A DNA stretch of 64,000 nucleotides from Punica granatum (lineage: Eukaryota; Streptophyta; Magnoliopsida; Myrtales; Lythraceae). Under the pieces are notes generated by a model. It saw only the letters and a program-made list of their open reading frames with translations. It was not told the origin of the DNA and ran no database searches. Position 1 is the first letter of the stretch. The number at the start of each line of letters is the position of its first letter. Positions 23,691-36,604 of the stretch are shown piece by piece. The stretch is taken from the NCBI RefSeq assembly GCF_007655135.1, contig NC_045130.1, forward strand, positions 27,276,605-27,340,604, read 5' to 3'. The position numbers were made by a program, and so were the translations under genes.

Positions 23691-24440
23691 TAATTTTAAA
23701 TCGGGTTTATATGATTAATTTGGTTCGTGTGAGATTTTAATAAAAAATGCACTCAAACATTCCAAAGCACACGAACGTGGGCACAATGATCACAACAAGA
23801 TTTAATTTACCTATTTTAAATTCAAGTGGTCATGATTTCCAATTTAAAACATTAATCTACGCGATCCTAATTAAACTAATTTATCTTCATACAATTTCCC
23901 ATTTTAATCAAGCAAATCGACTCCGATTAACATCCCAATCCCATTTGTTGAATTGAGACATCATAGTGTGGTTCATTTCCTTTCTTAAGCCAAGTAATCA
24001 TCATTAATCCATTTTTTTATCCAATTCCAAATGACCAGACCATATATATAAATACACGCACATATTCATTCCTTTCATTCTTGTTTTACCCAGAAGGTGA
24101 TCAATTAAATTTTTTTTTCTTTTTTTTTAAATTTCTATTAAAAATGAAAATGGCAGAGTGCAAGCTTAATGGTTCGCATCAAAATTCCGATACTTAAGTC
24201 CAAATGGGCAATGCTTGGTCAATTCCATTAATTATCCTATATGCTCCTAAGTGAATCAATTTATTTTCATGCAAATTTCACAAAAATCGAACCTCACGAA
24301 CATCAAATACCATTCAACCGTCAAATTCAAAGTCATCATCTTCATGAATTGTTTCTAACGAAGTGGATTAGTTCATATTTTATTCCAATTACTTTTTAAC
24401 CGTGATCAAACAAATGGATGGGTTCATCATTTTAGTTTTC
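23691..24440. other. AT-rich intergenic sequence, nothing recognised
   Basis: No domain-bearing frame and no terminal repeats were seen. A poly-T run lies near 24108-24130. Confidence 0.4.
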
Positions 24441-25760
24441 CTTGAAGCCAAATGAGTGCCAAAGCCAAGAGAGACAAGGAGCTTAGTCATGCCATTAAGG
24501 TTCAAAGTTTCATTCCTCTCCCAAGCTATTGTCGGGAGGTACGGTGTAAGCTTCGAGAGGCGGCTTCGGGATCTGGGAGAGGAGCTGCAGCAGAAATTGG
24601 CAGCAGCAAACAATGGCTTGGAGGAGTGACGGCAACCCGCAAAAGAGAGGAAAAAAAAGCCGCAATAGCTCTGCAGCGTCGGGACACCGATGAGGGCAGC
24701 ACGGCAGCTCGATGGAAGAGCAAAGCAGTAGCGTAGCAGTTCGGATAGGATCAACACAGCCGCAGCTCAACTCCTGGACTCCAAGGAGGAAACAACAGAC
24801 ATGTAGCAACCGGGAAGGTCGGAGCAGCGGTAGTTCAGTAGGGAGTTCGAGGAGGGGCTGAGCTACAACACCACAGCGGCAGCAGCACCTCAAGATAGGT
24901 CAAGGGAGGAGAGAAGGCCGGATCGAGGAGGCGGTGAATAGGGAGGCTGAGATTGGTGGAGCTCTGGTTGTGGCCGAGAAAAGGAGATGGAAGGTGAGGA
25001 CGGTGATGACCGAGAGGAGGAAGAGATGGAGATGGTGATGGAGACGCAATGTTGTGTGAGGAGGATAGAAGAAGCAGAGGAAGGTTTGTCTGTGTTGGAG
25101 TCTTTGCCCGAGAGAGCAGGAAGTAGAGATGAGAGATGGCGTGAAAAGGAAAAAAGAACAGAGGAGGGGACGATGTTGATGGTGATGGAGATGAGGGTGG
25201 TGATGGTTCCGTGTGTACGTGTGTTACTAGGGCCAAGAGAAGGAGTGGAGAAAGGCTGTCATGGCTGTACTGCTGCTGTCTGTGTTGGAGTCGAGAGGGA
25301 GTAAGCCGAGAGTGGGAGCCAGGAAGGTATGTCTGTCTATTCTGTCCGCTGCTTCTGCTCTGTTTTTTAGCCTGAGATAAAGAGAGAGAGAGAGAGATCA
25401 AGAGCTCGAGAGAAACAGATCCAGAAGAAGATCAAGAAGAAGATGAAGTTGACGTTGCCGTGTAGATGGAAGATGCAGAGGAAGGGATGGAGAAGGTCAA
25501 GATAGAATGCGGGCAGTCAGACAAGTCGCTATGCAACTTGGTTGGAGGGAGGAAGAAGAAGAAAGGAGGAAGAAAGAGAAGCAAGGGCATGGGTCAGCCA
25601 ACTTGGCCACTCGGCCGACCCATCTGCCACCTTTCCTTTCTTTTCTCTCTCTCTCTGTTTTTTTTTTTTTCCACTTTCGTCACATATATATATATATATA
25701 TATATATTAGTTCGTCGGGCATCTTTTGGGTGAAATTCAATTTCTCGGACCCGTCAACAG
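24441..25760. other. Purine-rich non-coding block with simple repeats
   Basis: The + strand is strongly enriched in G and A. Long frames therefore open by composition alone, including a Ser/Pro/Leu-rich frame on the minus strand at 24835-25401. No domain is visible. Simple repeats include (AG)7 near 25385, a CT/T run near 25640-25670 and (AT)~12 at 25683-25707. The block lies after family A copy 2, as the 6.7-8.6 kb block lies after copy 1, so both may belong to one large non-coding element. Confidence 0.4.
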
Positions 25761-25902
25761 TATCAGATTGAATACTTCAAAATTGAGAAATTCGAAAAAT
25801 AATTCACAATTCCAATATGCATCGACGGAGATTGAATCTCGATAAAAATTGACACCGAGCCTTCGCAACGCGTCGATCATAATTGCTCGATTATTTCGAA
25901 TT

Positions 25903-26207
25903 TTCTCATCTTTTTGATCGGATATCTAAAAATAATCCGGGACGACCGTTGTGTTTAAAAAAATTCAAGGGTCGATATTATGTATACAAAATATTATTCA
26001 TTCCTGAGTATCCCCGAATTTGAAAATTGAAACTAATGCACGTAAAGCCTAAAATTCTTGTCTTTTCAATCGGATATCCGAAAAATAATCCGGGACCACC
26101 GCTATATTCAGAAAAATTCAAATTTGACATTATGCAAAAAAATATTTTTCAATCCCGATTATCATCCCGAATTTGAAATCGAAATTGACGCACGAAGCCC
26201 GAGAGTA
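25903..26207 (+). repeat. Degenerate tandem duplication, unit about 150 bp
   Basis: Two units (about 25903-26049 and 26050-26207) share 'atcggatatc(t/c)(a/g)aaaaataatccggga' near their starts. They also share 'tttgaaa..gaaa..acgcacg' near their ends. No gene is present. Confidence 0.55.
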
Positions 26208-27730
26208 TCCCATGAAGCTCTTTTTTTCCCCTTCTTTTTTTTATTTTTTTTTTGAAAAATGAAAATTGCAATTAAATTAAAGAAATGTCCCAATTTCAAA
26301 TGTAGTGAATGCATTGAGGGAATCAAGTCGGGTCCTCCTTAATGGCCCTTGAGTGTCGATGGACCCAAATGAGATGCCGACAATTATGTATTTTAATCTT
26401 ATTAAATAAGGTTTGACGTATAACTGGTTGTTCTAAAATTACGTTGGGTTTGGGGATGCGTTTGCGGGGCAAATATTGCTTTTCCACCCACAATTTTGGC
26501 AACAATAGTCTTTGGATACGGTGTTTGAGAAAGTGCTTCTTTAAATAATGCGGTGCAAACGGGAAATTTGATACGTGAAAAAAGAGCTGCTCCTAGCAAT
26601 CTGCTTCTGCGGCCAATCATTACTTCTCAATAAAAAATCTTTATATGATAAAAAAGGAACCTCTCGCTATTCTTATTGACTAGAGTTTGTATTACACATA
26701 ATAGGTGGTTCTGTATATTTTGGCAGCTAGACTTTATATTATTAAGTGTGCACAGTCGAATTTGAATTTTCAAGTTGTAAACATGTACCCCGTATCGTAG
26801 GTGTTGACATCTATGTATTATAATATATAAATATCAAAAAAGTGCTTATGAGATATCGTCTTTTAAAAACCTTTAGCTAGTGATTAATTGCCTTTGAAAT
26901 TACTCGAAGAATTTTAATTCTTCAAATGAGATTAATGTATTTGCTATTTTTATCCCCACTTCCTAATTGGTTAAATGAATTTAATCATAGTTTTTAATAG
27001 GATAAAATAAACTATAATCTCTAATTAGTCTAAGTTATTTATACAAATTAAGATACTTCTTGTAAAATGAAAAAATATTACTCGAGAACTTGAAAAGGCA
27101 TCTGGAGATATAAAAAAATTATTTGTACACTTTAATTGTCTTCTTACTAAAATATAATTCTTCAAATGAGATGCGTGTATTTGTCTATTTTTATCCCCTC
27201 TTCCTAATTGGTCAAATGAATTTGATCATATTTTCCAATTTGACTAATATTAACGAATTATCTCTAATTGACCCAAGTTATTTGTGCACATTAAAATGCT
27301 TTCATGAAAATGAAACATATTACTCCAGAACTTGAAAAGGCATCTCGAGATATAAAAATTCTTCTAAACTTTAATTGTCTCCGTATTAAAATTCCAATAG
27401 ATAAATTAAGCCTAGAAAGTTAAATTTGTCGATCATCTCAAGTTTCATGCATTTTACCCTAAAATTATTGGTGGGAATTAACGGTCATCTGATAATAGAG
27501 ATTTTACCAATACCGTCAACAACCCAGCTGACTAGGGGCTGATTTTTTGTTTTTGGGTTTATTGCTTTCTTTTTTTTTTATTTCTATTTTAATATATTCC
27601 ACACGTATGTATGGTAATGACTAGTGGAAAATATTTCATGGTGTTAATATCCACGACATCATTCATTAACACTCAGTTATGTTATGAACTAATAGTCCGT
27701 ATCGGCTAATAATTTGAGATCGATTTTGCC
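26208..27730. other. AT-rich intergenic sequence with a short internal duplication
   Basis: About 26890-27120 and 27150-27400 share blocks ('ttcttcaaatgaga', 'tttttatcccc(a/t)cttcctaattgg', 'gaacttgaaaaggcatct'), a degenerate direct duplication of about 260 bp. No gene is recognised. Confidence 0.5.
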
Positions 27731-27733
27731 CAG

Positions 27734-30700
27734 CTAAAACTTGTTAGAATCGATTGACCAAAATGGTAAACTTATAGAACCTTGCAGGTTTGCTGTTAGA
27801 ACTTTGCTGCAACATTGCTTTTGTGAAGCTCGCAGCCATCCTCCGCACAGCAACCGAAAGTGAACCTGGATAATTAAACTGAGGGTCGAACAAACGCTTA
27901 TTCCGCCATGACCACAATAGCCAACACCCCACTCCAAATACCACATTCCAATGCAGCCCGTTCCTTCATATTTCTGAAATCTGCAGATTGCAAACCAACC
28001 ACTGCTGCAATGGCAAAGAGTAGCAAAACTCTAAGATGCAACGGAACCAGCCCACTCCACATCTCTCGGGCAATTTCGCAATCCTGCAAAACGTGAAGAG
28101 TCGACTCATCCTGAGAAATACAATGAGAAGAACAGGCGGAAGATGTAAGATTAATCCAGGCTCGATGCACATTCTTGCTTGTCATGAGGAACAAGCCATA
28201 GAAACTGCCGCACTCTTTGTGGTCCCTTCCAAATCCAAATAGACTTCCAAATTGGGTTCTCTTCTGCTAAACCAGCACCTATAAGCATTTTGTGTGCCGA
28301 TTTTGCAGAATACAAACCTGACGTTTCCTGACTCCAATAAAGTCTATCTGGAGCTGCGTTAACTTGAGGCGGTTGGATAAATGCAAGCTGCAGCAAAGAA
28401 GAGTGATTTAACAGAAGACCACAAGCTTCCCACCTCCCAGAACCCTCTTCCCGTACAAAATGAGCTACTGGACGCTCCCTAAGATGAATGGGTACCGGAG
28501 CAGTAGTTCGATAAAGCAAAGAACCACCATTTCCGACCCATGTATCCTGCCAAGAACGAATGATATCACCCCTACTAACAGCCCATACTGCCCCTTGAGA
28601 AACTCGATTCCAGGCTCCCCCAATAGACTTCCAGAGTCATGAATCCATGGAAGAATAGTGAAGCTGCGACTACTCCCGCTCTCGCCTTTGATACTTACTG
28701 CAGAGGACACGTACCCACAAATCATCAAGCCTAGTGAAGTAGCCCCATCCAAGCTTCCCAAGGAGCGCGTCATTAAAATCTTCCAAGCGCCTAAGACCCA
28801 GTCCTCCATGATCCCTTGGCTGCGTGAAAACATCCCATCTAACTAAATGAATTTTTCTCCAATCAACCGAGTGTCCCCACAAAAAGCTGTGACAAATTCT
28901 ATCAATTGTCGAGCGAACTGCCACTGGAAGTTTCATAACGTGCATCGTATAAGATGGAATTGCCTGAATAGCAGATTGCGCCAAGGTAACCCTCCCAGCC
29001 ATCAAAAGAGTTGTGGCCGACCAGCCGGACAGTTGAGCCTGGACTCAATTAATCACATGCTGGAAGTGATCCTTACGGACCTTCCCCTGAACAATAGAGA
29101 TGCCCAGATATCTCCCAATTCATGTGGCAGCAGAGAAAGAGCGCACTCATGTAGGAGCTCCTCCCTCGGGTCGGCTGGTACTGTTTTAAAGAAAAATACC
29201 AGGAACTTTGCCACACTCACCTTCTGCCCTGAAGCTGCGCAAAATCTGTCCAGAATGGTTCGGATTACTCTCATCTGATCCAATGATGCCTCTGCAAATA
29301 ACAAAAGATCATCTGCAAACAACAAGTGTGAGATACTGGGCCCATTCCTCCCGACTTTCGTAGGTATCCAATAACCTGCACCAGCTGCCTCGTTAATAAG
29401 ATGAGCAAGACGTTTACTGCACAGCACAAAGATATAGGGTGAGAGGGGGCAACCCTGTCTAACGCCTCTTCGCATCCGGAAATTATTAGTGGGCTCGCCA
29501 TTCCACAACACTTGCATCGAAGCCGTTGAAATGCAGTCCATAATCACCTTCCGCAAAGAAACCGGAATACCAGTCATCTCTAGTCTCAGCTATAAAATTC
29601 CAATTAAGTCTGTCATACACCTTCTCAAGATCGATTTTAATAGACATGAACTTTCTATCTCCCTTCATCCGGCTCATAGTATGGACCAGCTCCTGAGCAA
29701 TGATGATGTTATCCTGGACATGCAGGCCAGGAACAAAGCTCACCTGATTTGGAGAAACAAGATCCGCCATGAATTTCTGATGCCGATAAGTAATCAACTT
29801 AGTAACCAGCTTATACGATACATTAAATAAACTTATAGGTCGAAAATTATGCAAAGTTCCTGGCTGCTCTATCTTCGGGATAAGAGCAATAATAGTGTCA
29901 TTGACACTTGAGATAGATGATACCCCTTCGAAAACTCCCCTAACAAATTCAAAAACAGAGTGACCAACTACTCCCCAGTTATGTTGATAAAAAATCGCAT
30001 GAAGGCCATCCGGAGCCGGCACCTTAAAAGCATTCATATCAAGCAGAGCTCTGCGAACCTCCTCAAAAGTGACTGTCTGGTCAAGCTCTCGAAGTCTATC
30101 AGCCACTTCATGAGGAAAACCATTACGAATGAACAGTCTCCCTCCAAGAGCTTCTTCCATATAAAGATGATAAAATTGATCTAAAGCCATCTGCTTCAAT
30201 TGCTCATTCTTGGTGATCCATTCTCCGGTTCCATTCTTCAATGTCGTGATCTCAATTCATTTTCATTTGATCACAGCTTTCGTATGAAAATACTTCTGTC
30301 CCCCGCCTGCACCCACTGACTTCTTGAACTTTGGAACTACATCATTTCCTCCTGAGCAAGTGTAACATCTAACTCAGCCATGAAGCGTGCCTCCGAACGC
30401 AAAAGAAATTTATTCAGCTGAACTTGCAGTGCACACTGAGCCCCTGCAATCCGTGCCTGCAGTCAAGCTTTTCTTCTTTGGATATGACCAAAGACATCTC
30501 GATTCCATATCTGAACATTCTCCCGAAAGAAAGTGAGATTAGCAAGAAAATCACGAGCTGGAGACCAAGCCTCATTTACTAACCTCAGGAAGTCTGGATG
30601 TGAGTGGCAAGCTGCGAGATATTGAAAAGGTCAGTTACCCCTCCTAGTAACATTAAAATCAGAAGTATCGAGCAAGATTGGGTGGTGATCAGACAATATC

Positions 30701-31359
30701 CGGTGAAGAATGCGTACTGCAGCCTCCGAGAAAGAAGTTCTCCAAGCAGCATTGCATAAAGCACGATCCAGCCGCTTGAAAATCCTCTCAAGTCCAGTAA
30801 ATAACTGACCAATCCATGTAAAACAAGGTCCGCTGCTACCCATATCAAGAAGCCCACATCTTTCCATGACTTCACGAAACCTTGAAGCCAGAGTTGGATT
30901 GAATAGAGCTCCTCCACGCTTTTCACTTGCATCCAGAATTTCATTAAAGTCTCCAATAACCAACCACGGAGCCTGGCTTCGAGATGAGAGCTGATCAAGA
31001 CAGTCCCAAAGAGCCTGTCTAATGTTCTTCGTCGAATGACCGTATACACCTGTTAACAAATACTTTTGGCGACCCATCATAACTTCCATATGCAAGGCCT
31101 GGTCAAAACGATCAAGAAAAGGGACCTGCACCACAAGAGATTTCCAAAACACCCAGATACCGCCTGAGAATCCTCGCGCCTCCACTCTACTAAAAAGAAA
31201 ATTGACTAAACCTCCGGCATACTCTGTCGGCTGTTGACCCACTAATCCACGGTCAACAATGATAAAAATATCCAACTGTTCCGAACGAAGATAATCCTTT
31301 ATTGCAGTAACAAACCTGCGATCCCCTGCTCAACGACAATTCCAGCAGAAGACTCGCAT
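27734..31359 (-). pseudogene. L1-type LINE ORF2 (endonuclease-reverse transcriptase), decayed and 3'-truncated
   Basis: The minus strand gives a plant LINE ORF2 in broken frames. It starts at 31359-31357 with MRVFCWNCR and then a stop. The endonuclease spans about 31275-30631, with VIGDFNEIL, RLDRALC and SDHHPIL marking the apurinic-endonuclease fold. Reverse transcriptase spans about 30241-29053, with FRPISLFNVSYK, QVSFVPGLHVQDN, IKIDLEKVYD, RQGCPLSPYIF and the catalytic LLFADDLLLF. Further pieces follow at 29005-28465 and a zinc-finger RT-associated region lies at 28194-27898. The RNase H domain usual in plant L1 elements is absent, and no poly(A) tail is visible at the 27.7-kb end. At least six frameshifts or stops exclude activity. 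Confidence 0.9.
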
Positions 31360-31385
31360 TAAAACACAACTATTGAGTTGAAAAT

Positions 31386-32480
31386 CTAAACGCCCACCTC
31401 ACCCATTGGCTCATCCAGACGAACTGAAGAGCCATCAGGTTGGCAGGCCAATGCCGGGGTCACATGATCCAATTGTGAGTCAGGAACCCTCTCTTCCGAG
31501 CTCGAATGAGGCATGATAATGTCTCCCTGCCCCACAGTTGATTTTGCAGATACAACCGAACCCCCTACATTAAAAACAGGATCAAGCGGCTTTGGAGGCT
31601 TGGCTCCGACTTCATCTGGACGAACCGGATCCAGATCCCCACCATCAACCAACATAGACGATGAGGAAACTGGAACATTACCAGGATTGGGAGTTAGAAG
31701 CATTTGGTCTTTGCTGTGAGGATAGGCATTAACTTTTGCTGCCAAACCAGAACTCTCCAAAGCAGGCTGGCTGCTTCTCAAACCTCCAGCTACATAAGAA
31801 CCTAAGCCCCCAAGAGCTCTCTGAATCGGGGCAAATTTGGGCTCCCCAGCTGCCTTATTCGACTTAAACCCCGTCTCAGCTTGGGCTTCACCAGAAGTTC
31901 CTGAGTTTTGCAAGCCCTTCTGGGCCAGGTCCCTAGTGGACCTCACCACCTCCCTATTCGCCTCTGTTTCCTCCTGAACGTGACCCTGCATGGAAATATC
32001 CCCATGCATAACCGGATTTTCCTCCGCAACCTTCTCCACCAATCCTCCAACATTGCAAACCGAGATCCCGGAATCCCTGCTTTACCTTTCCCACCCCCAC
32101 TACCTTCCTTGTTTGTAACTTGCCCCAATCCTTGCCTAGCTTTAAGTACAGGTTTCCCCCTTATCCTAAACTTCGCATGCAGTCTCATATTGAGATTAAC
32201 TTCAACACATAATCTTGCGAAGTTTCCCTTTTCAAAGGCCTTTGTGTCGAAATCGAGCTTAACTGTCTACCCCAACTGGTTCCCAACTCCCCGCAAGCAT
32301 GTTTCGTGATAATATTCCATAGGAAACTTCAGGATACGCACCCATACTGCCATCTTAGCAATCTTGCATCGTCCGGATCGAACTCCAGGGCCTATTCCCA
32401 GATAGTTAGATAATGCCCTAGCACCATCCAAGGACCGCCGTTAATCGCAAACGCCCCATCCTCTTGATATCGACCCGACC
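31386..32480 (-). pseudogene. L1-type LINE ORF1 (DUF4283-like), decayed
   Basis: On the minus strand from about 32475, frames give VDIKRM, then GPWMVLGHYLTIWE, FDPDDARLAKMAVWVRI and FPMEYYHETCLRGVGNQLG. This is the order of the DUF4283 domain found in ORF1 of plant LINEs. A KLDFDTKAFEKGNFARLCVE block precedes the position where a CCHC knuckle would follow, but the knuckle itself is not visible. The C-terminal part (32042-31386) is a low-complexity linker. The N-terminus is missing where LTR-like sequence of the neighbouring Copia remnant begins. Confidence 0.75.
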
Positions 32481-32939
32481 TATCAAGTAGACTCTTCCCA
32501 ATCTATAACTCCTTTCCCCTTTGTCTCTTTAAAAATCTAGAAATATCAAGAAATAATTCAAAAAGAATTCCCGAAAGATCTCACCCCAACACTATTGCAA
32601 CTATCCCTCGCAACTATTTATAGAAACAAAAATCCAACAACATTTTAAAGATATCCTAAAATTCCTCTATGATATTTTCCCTTCATGATATAGATATTTT
32701 CATATAAAAAATTTTAAAAATATCATAGAAATCATCTTAATATCTCATAGGTAAATTTCCCCCTCAAATATTGAAAAGATACAATCAAATCCCTACAATT
32801 TTGTAGAGAATATAATAGCGATGGAATATGATATTTCACCCCTTCTTTTTTCAACCAATCTCATCCTTACTTCCCGGGTATTCGTGCCTTCCTGGCTTAA
32901 TACAAATATCCCCAACAAATTTATGCCTCGACTCATTTT

Positions 32940-33470
32940 CAACCAAGCATAATTAGCCTCCCACTCGACTGCTCTACCATTTCCACTTCCGGGCTACCTC
33001 ACCTTGCACGGGTACCTCTCAAGTCCAAGCCATCCTTGGACTCCTCCAAAGAGCTAGGCTTCCTCAGCTTTCCTACATTTTGCACTCTGAAATTGACCAT
33101 TTTATAAGTTGTATCCTCAACTTCAACATATACCACCAACTCCGCAACTCTAAAACGTTCTCACGATCTCGTATACCTCTACTTGTTTCTTGTTTGCAAA
33201 CTATTCTATAGAGAACATTTATTCCTCTCAAACCATTTTGCCCAAACATTCTTCACCGTCAAAGGCAGAGTTTTAGGAGTTACTAGTTCTTCCACCATGA
33301 ACTTCACCTTCTTCACAAGCTTTTCCTTATGTCCCCAGGTCCCACTCTTGTACTGCTATACTAGAGCAGTTTTGGAAAAAGTAATAACTCGATTAATAAA
33401 GAATTTTCAGGACATACATTGATCAACACTCATCCACCTTGTCCAGGCTAAAGATCACCCAGCAATTTGT
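32940..33470 (-). other. Unassigned interior of the old Copia element
   Basis: Broken minus-strand frames (for example HKEKLVKKVKFMVEELVT, about 33350-33290) match nothing I recognise. It may be a decayed polyprotein end or foreign sequence. Confidence 0.3.
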
Positions 33471-33476
33471 TTAGAG

Positions 33477-34831
33477 TTAACCTCTCGAATATAGTCTCAG
33501 TACCGGTTTTACCTTGCAGAACATATGGCCCATCTTAAAACACCCTTTCATCACCACAGAAGCTTCTTCCGAGAGCTTCAAAACTCCACCTTGGCCCTTG
33601 TACTTGTAATCAAGATCATCAAGGCTTCCTAACAAGATCAAGTTTTTCCTTGTACCTGGGGCATGCCTAACATTTGACAATATTAACTCGCTGCCATTAT
33701 AGAACTCGATTTTAACTTTACCAACCCCAGTAATATGATATGTCCGACCATCAGCCATAAGATTCTACCACGCTCTATACAGTAAACAATTCTCCATCAT
33801 GACATATATGATAAGAGCTACTCAAGTCGAAAAACCGTGGTATGCTTAAACAGTCCAATGTAGTGTGAATATTGGTTGACTCATATGATGCAAACATGCG
33901 AATGTGTCCTCCTTCGCTTTTGTCAATCACTCCTATATTCATCAATGCCTTGAATTTTCGCCTTGAACAGTCCTGCTTGAGATGGTCTTCCTTGTCACAA
34001 GTCCTGCAAGTCCCTTTATGACACTTTGACTTACTCCTACCTCGAGACCACTTATCGGTCAATCGGCCCCTTGTAATAAGTCCCTGACCATCACTCTCTT
34101 GGTAGACTATCACCTTGTTCTTCGACTCCTTCAAGTTCAACACTGCCTTCACGCCTTTCAAGGTGATACTTGTCTTCCCACAAAGTATGACAACGACAAA
34201 GCTCTCATAGTATTCCAACAGGGAGCGCAACAACAATAAGGCTTGATCATCGTCTTTTTCTTAGCATCCACATTGGTGAGATCCATCTTGATCTAATTGA
34301 AGAAATCCAATTGATCACTTATGAAGATCCGGAAACAACCTCAGTTGGTACAACCACAGCTTCAAGTACTACTTGTTTGTCAAGGACTTCTACATATATA
34401 ATGATTCCAGCTTTTCTTGCACTTCTACTGCAGAGGCTTAATCACACACTTCACATAGAGCTTTGTTTGACATGATCAATTAGATGATGCTTAGTGCTTT
34501 AGCCAGGACAGACTTCTTATGATCTGCCCTTAGAACAAAATCCAAATCATCTTCTCTTTCTAATGCTCTCTCCACGCCATGTTAAACCATCAAAAGCATT
34601 CATTTTTAATCTGCTACAAATCCGAAATCGTTCATCCCATAGAATTTCTCCACCTTGAATCTTGCACCTAACATCTTCATCAGCTTCGAGACCTATACTT
34701 CGGTACAACGTTGTTTGGAGACACTTAAACCAAATAAGAATAATCAGAAATCTAAAAATAAATGATAGCAAATATACATGGTAAACCCACAAACTAAGCG
34801 AAACATCCATGTGCATAATAGGGTTATCCAC
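33477..34831 (-). pseudogene. Copia gag-protease remnant
   Basis: Minus-strand frames at 34236-33775 give a Copia gag C-terminus with the zinc knuckle CRTCDKEDHLKQDC (C-x2-C-x4-H-x4-C). A degraded protease start follows (FFDLSSSYHIC), where the expected D-S/T-G triad has become D-L-S. A frame at 33758-33477 continues with the typical post-protease block (MADGRTYHITGVGKVKI, then LSNVRHAPGTRKNLI). Sequence at 34831-34547 may hold the gag N-terminus (MNAFDGLTW). Stops separate the pieces, so the remnant is inactive. Confidence 0.8.
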
Positions 34832-35265
34832 TATATCGAAAAATTGAAGTTTACAATCAAGATTTCACTCTTAATCCTCTTTCCTTTTTTCACTATATTA
34901 AGAAATATATAGACCCAAGAGAACTTTCGAAATATCTCACTGCAACATTTTTACTACTATCCCTCACGACGTATTTGATACAAAAAGCTTATTTCCTATT
35001 TATAGATACAATAGTTGTCCTCCCAACCTAATAACTCAAAAGATATCCTAAAATCTCTCTGGGATATTTCAATTTGGAATATTCTGATTATCTCATCGGG
35101 AAATTTTCCTTTAAATATTCAAAAAAAAATGAAATCATTACAAAATGAAAATATAACATTAACATAATCTGATATATTGCCCATTCCTTTTCCAACTGAT
35201 CTCGTCCTTACTGGTCGGCTACTCTTTTTTTCGGTATTCCAAACTTAATGCGAGACTTCCTAACA

Positions 35266-36240
35266 AAACCAAAGAAAATACAAAATCTTAATGAATTGAA
35301 ATTAAAAAATGAAAAGAAATATAGAAGAAAAGCTAAAAAATCAATGAAAGAAGGTGACTAGAAAAACTTATGAAATACCATCATTCTGGTAATTCCATTT
35401 TACTTTAAGGACTTTTATATATATATATATATATTTATAAATATATAAAAGTAAAGAAGTCATGAAATTTCTTGAGTGATGTGAGAAGATAATATTTAGG
35501 TCCCCAAAATTAACTCAACCGCAGATTACTTATGACCAACATGTCATATTCATATTGGGTGTAGCTACTCCCTTTATAAATTGTATATTGATTAACACAT
35601 ATTGCATGAATTCTGATTATATTACTTATATAAGTTATTCGTGTTAAAAGTGAGTATGCACAATATGTTTCAATGAGATCACTGGGTGTATACTATCAAG
35701 TACTTTCCCCGTTTAGGCATCAGTTTTACCTTGTTCACAAGATGTGTCCAATAAATTAATTTGAATCCCTCATTATAACTAAAGTATGCCAACTGGGAAC
35801 TCAATATAACATTAAATTACGTACTTATAGAGTAACTGATTTATAAATCAAGTTGCACAAATTTTGATTATAATTACTTGATTAAATTATTTGTCTTAAA
35901 AGTGAGTATGCAATACTTTTCAATGAGATCACTAGGTGTCTATAGTCAAATAAATTCCCCTTATAGGCATCGGTTTTACTCTATTTATGAGGTGCGTCCA
36001 ATGATATAATTTGAATTCCTTAGTATATAAATAAAATTTACCCATTGTGAACTCAATTTGACGTCAAAATATATCTCGTAATTGAGTATATCGTACATCT
36101 ATTTCTAGTGACCATACCATAAAATCTCCATAAAATCATATACTATTATTTAAATCTAACCATGATTTTGTGATTATCACCTTATTTATCGGATTAGAGT
36201 TAAAAGTCAAAAATACCCCTTTCTTAATTTAAATATGATA
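35266..36240. other. AT-rich intergenic region with a direct duplication
   Basis: About 35600-35800 and 35850-36060 are related by eye. Both have 'gtgagtatgca', 'caatgagatcactaggtgt' and 'ggcatcggttttac' blocks, giving a degenerate direct repeat with a period of about 250 bp. There is an (AT)n run near 35421. No gene is seen. Confidence 0.5.
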
Positions 36241-36249
36241 TAAAATTTA

Positions 36250-36604
36250 GGGGTTATTACGCGGTATCTTATGGTATCACTCATTTTGTAAATCTATTTC
36301 ATGATTTAAAAATTACTCGAAAAGGCCCATGGTTTACGTTTGGTTTTAAATCTATTCTGGTGTTAATTTCTCCGTCAACTTTTAACAATGTTACTGACGC
36401 GAAATGTAAGTGGACCCATTCTTGCTACTGTGGCCGTTTGCCTAGAATAGGTTTGGAGCCTACTTACGTTTTATTGACGAACAAATTGACAGGGTGATAG
36501 ATTTGAAACAAGATGTAAACCATAGGCCTTTTTGGATAATTTTTAAAATATCAGATATATTTGAGAAAATGATAAAATTATGAAATATATGGCGTAAAAA
36601 CCCC
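36250..36604. mobile_element. MULE-type foldback MITE with perfect 9-bp target duplication
   Basis: The element starts GGGGTTATTACGC and ends GCGTAAAAACCCC. It is flanked by TAAAATTTA on both sides (36241-36249 and 36605-36613), the 9-bp duplication expected for Mutator-like transposases. The arms are inverted repeats of about 130-140 bp. 'aaaaggcccatggtttac' in the left arm answers 'gtaaaccataggcctttt' in the right arm, around a core of about 80 bp. No coding sequence is present. Confidence 0.85.

Larger units (their letters stand above)
32510..35265 (-). mobile_element. Old, internally deleted Copia-type element on the minus strand
   Basis: Two diverged direct repeats (about 32510-32917 and about 34865-35265) start TGTTGGGGATA and TGTTAGGAAGT on the minus strand. 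Both share 'gatatcctaaaat' and 'caa(c/t)(c/t)(a/g)atctc(a/g)tcctta' blocks read on the + strand. Between them lie Copia gag and protease remnants. Integrase, reverse transcriptase and RNase H are absent. No primer site or clean target duplication was found. LTR ends on the low-coordinate sides are approximate. Confidence 0.6.

Noticed and set aside
24835..25401. 188-codon Ser/Pro/Leu-rich frame on the minus strand
   Set aside because: It lies in a block where one strand is almost all purine, so stops are depleted by composition. There is no domain and overlapping frames in other phases are equally long.
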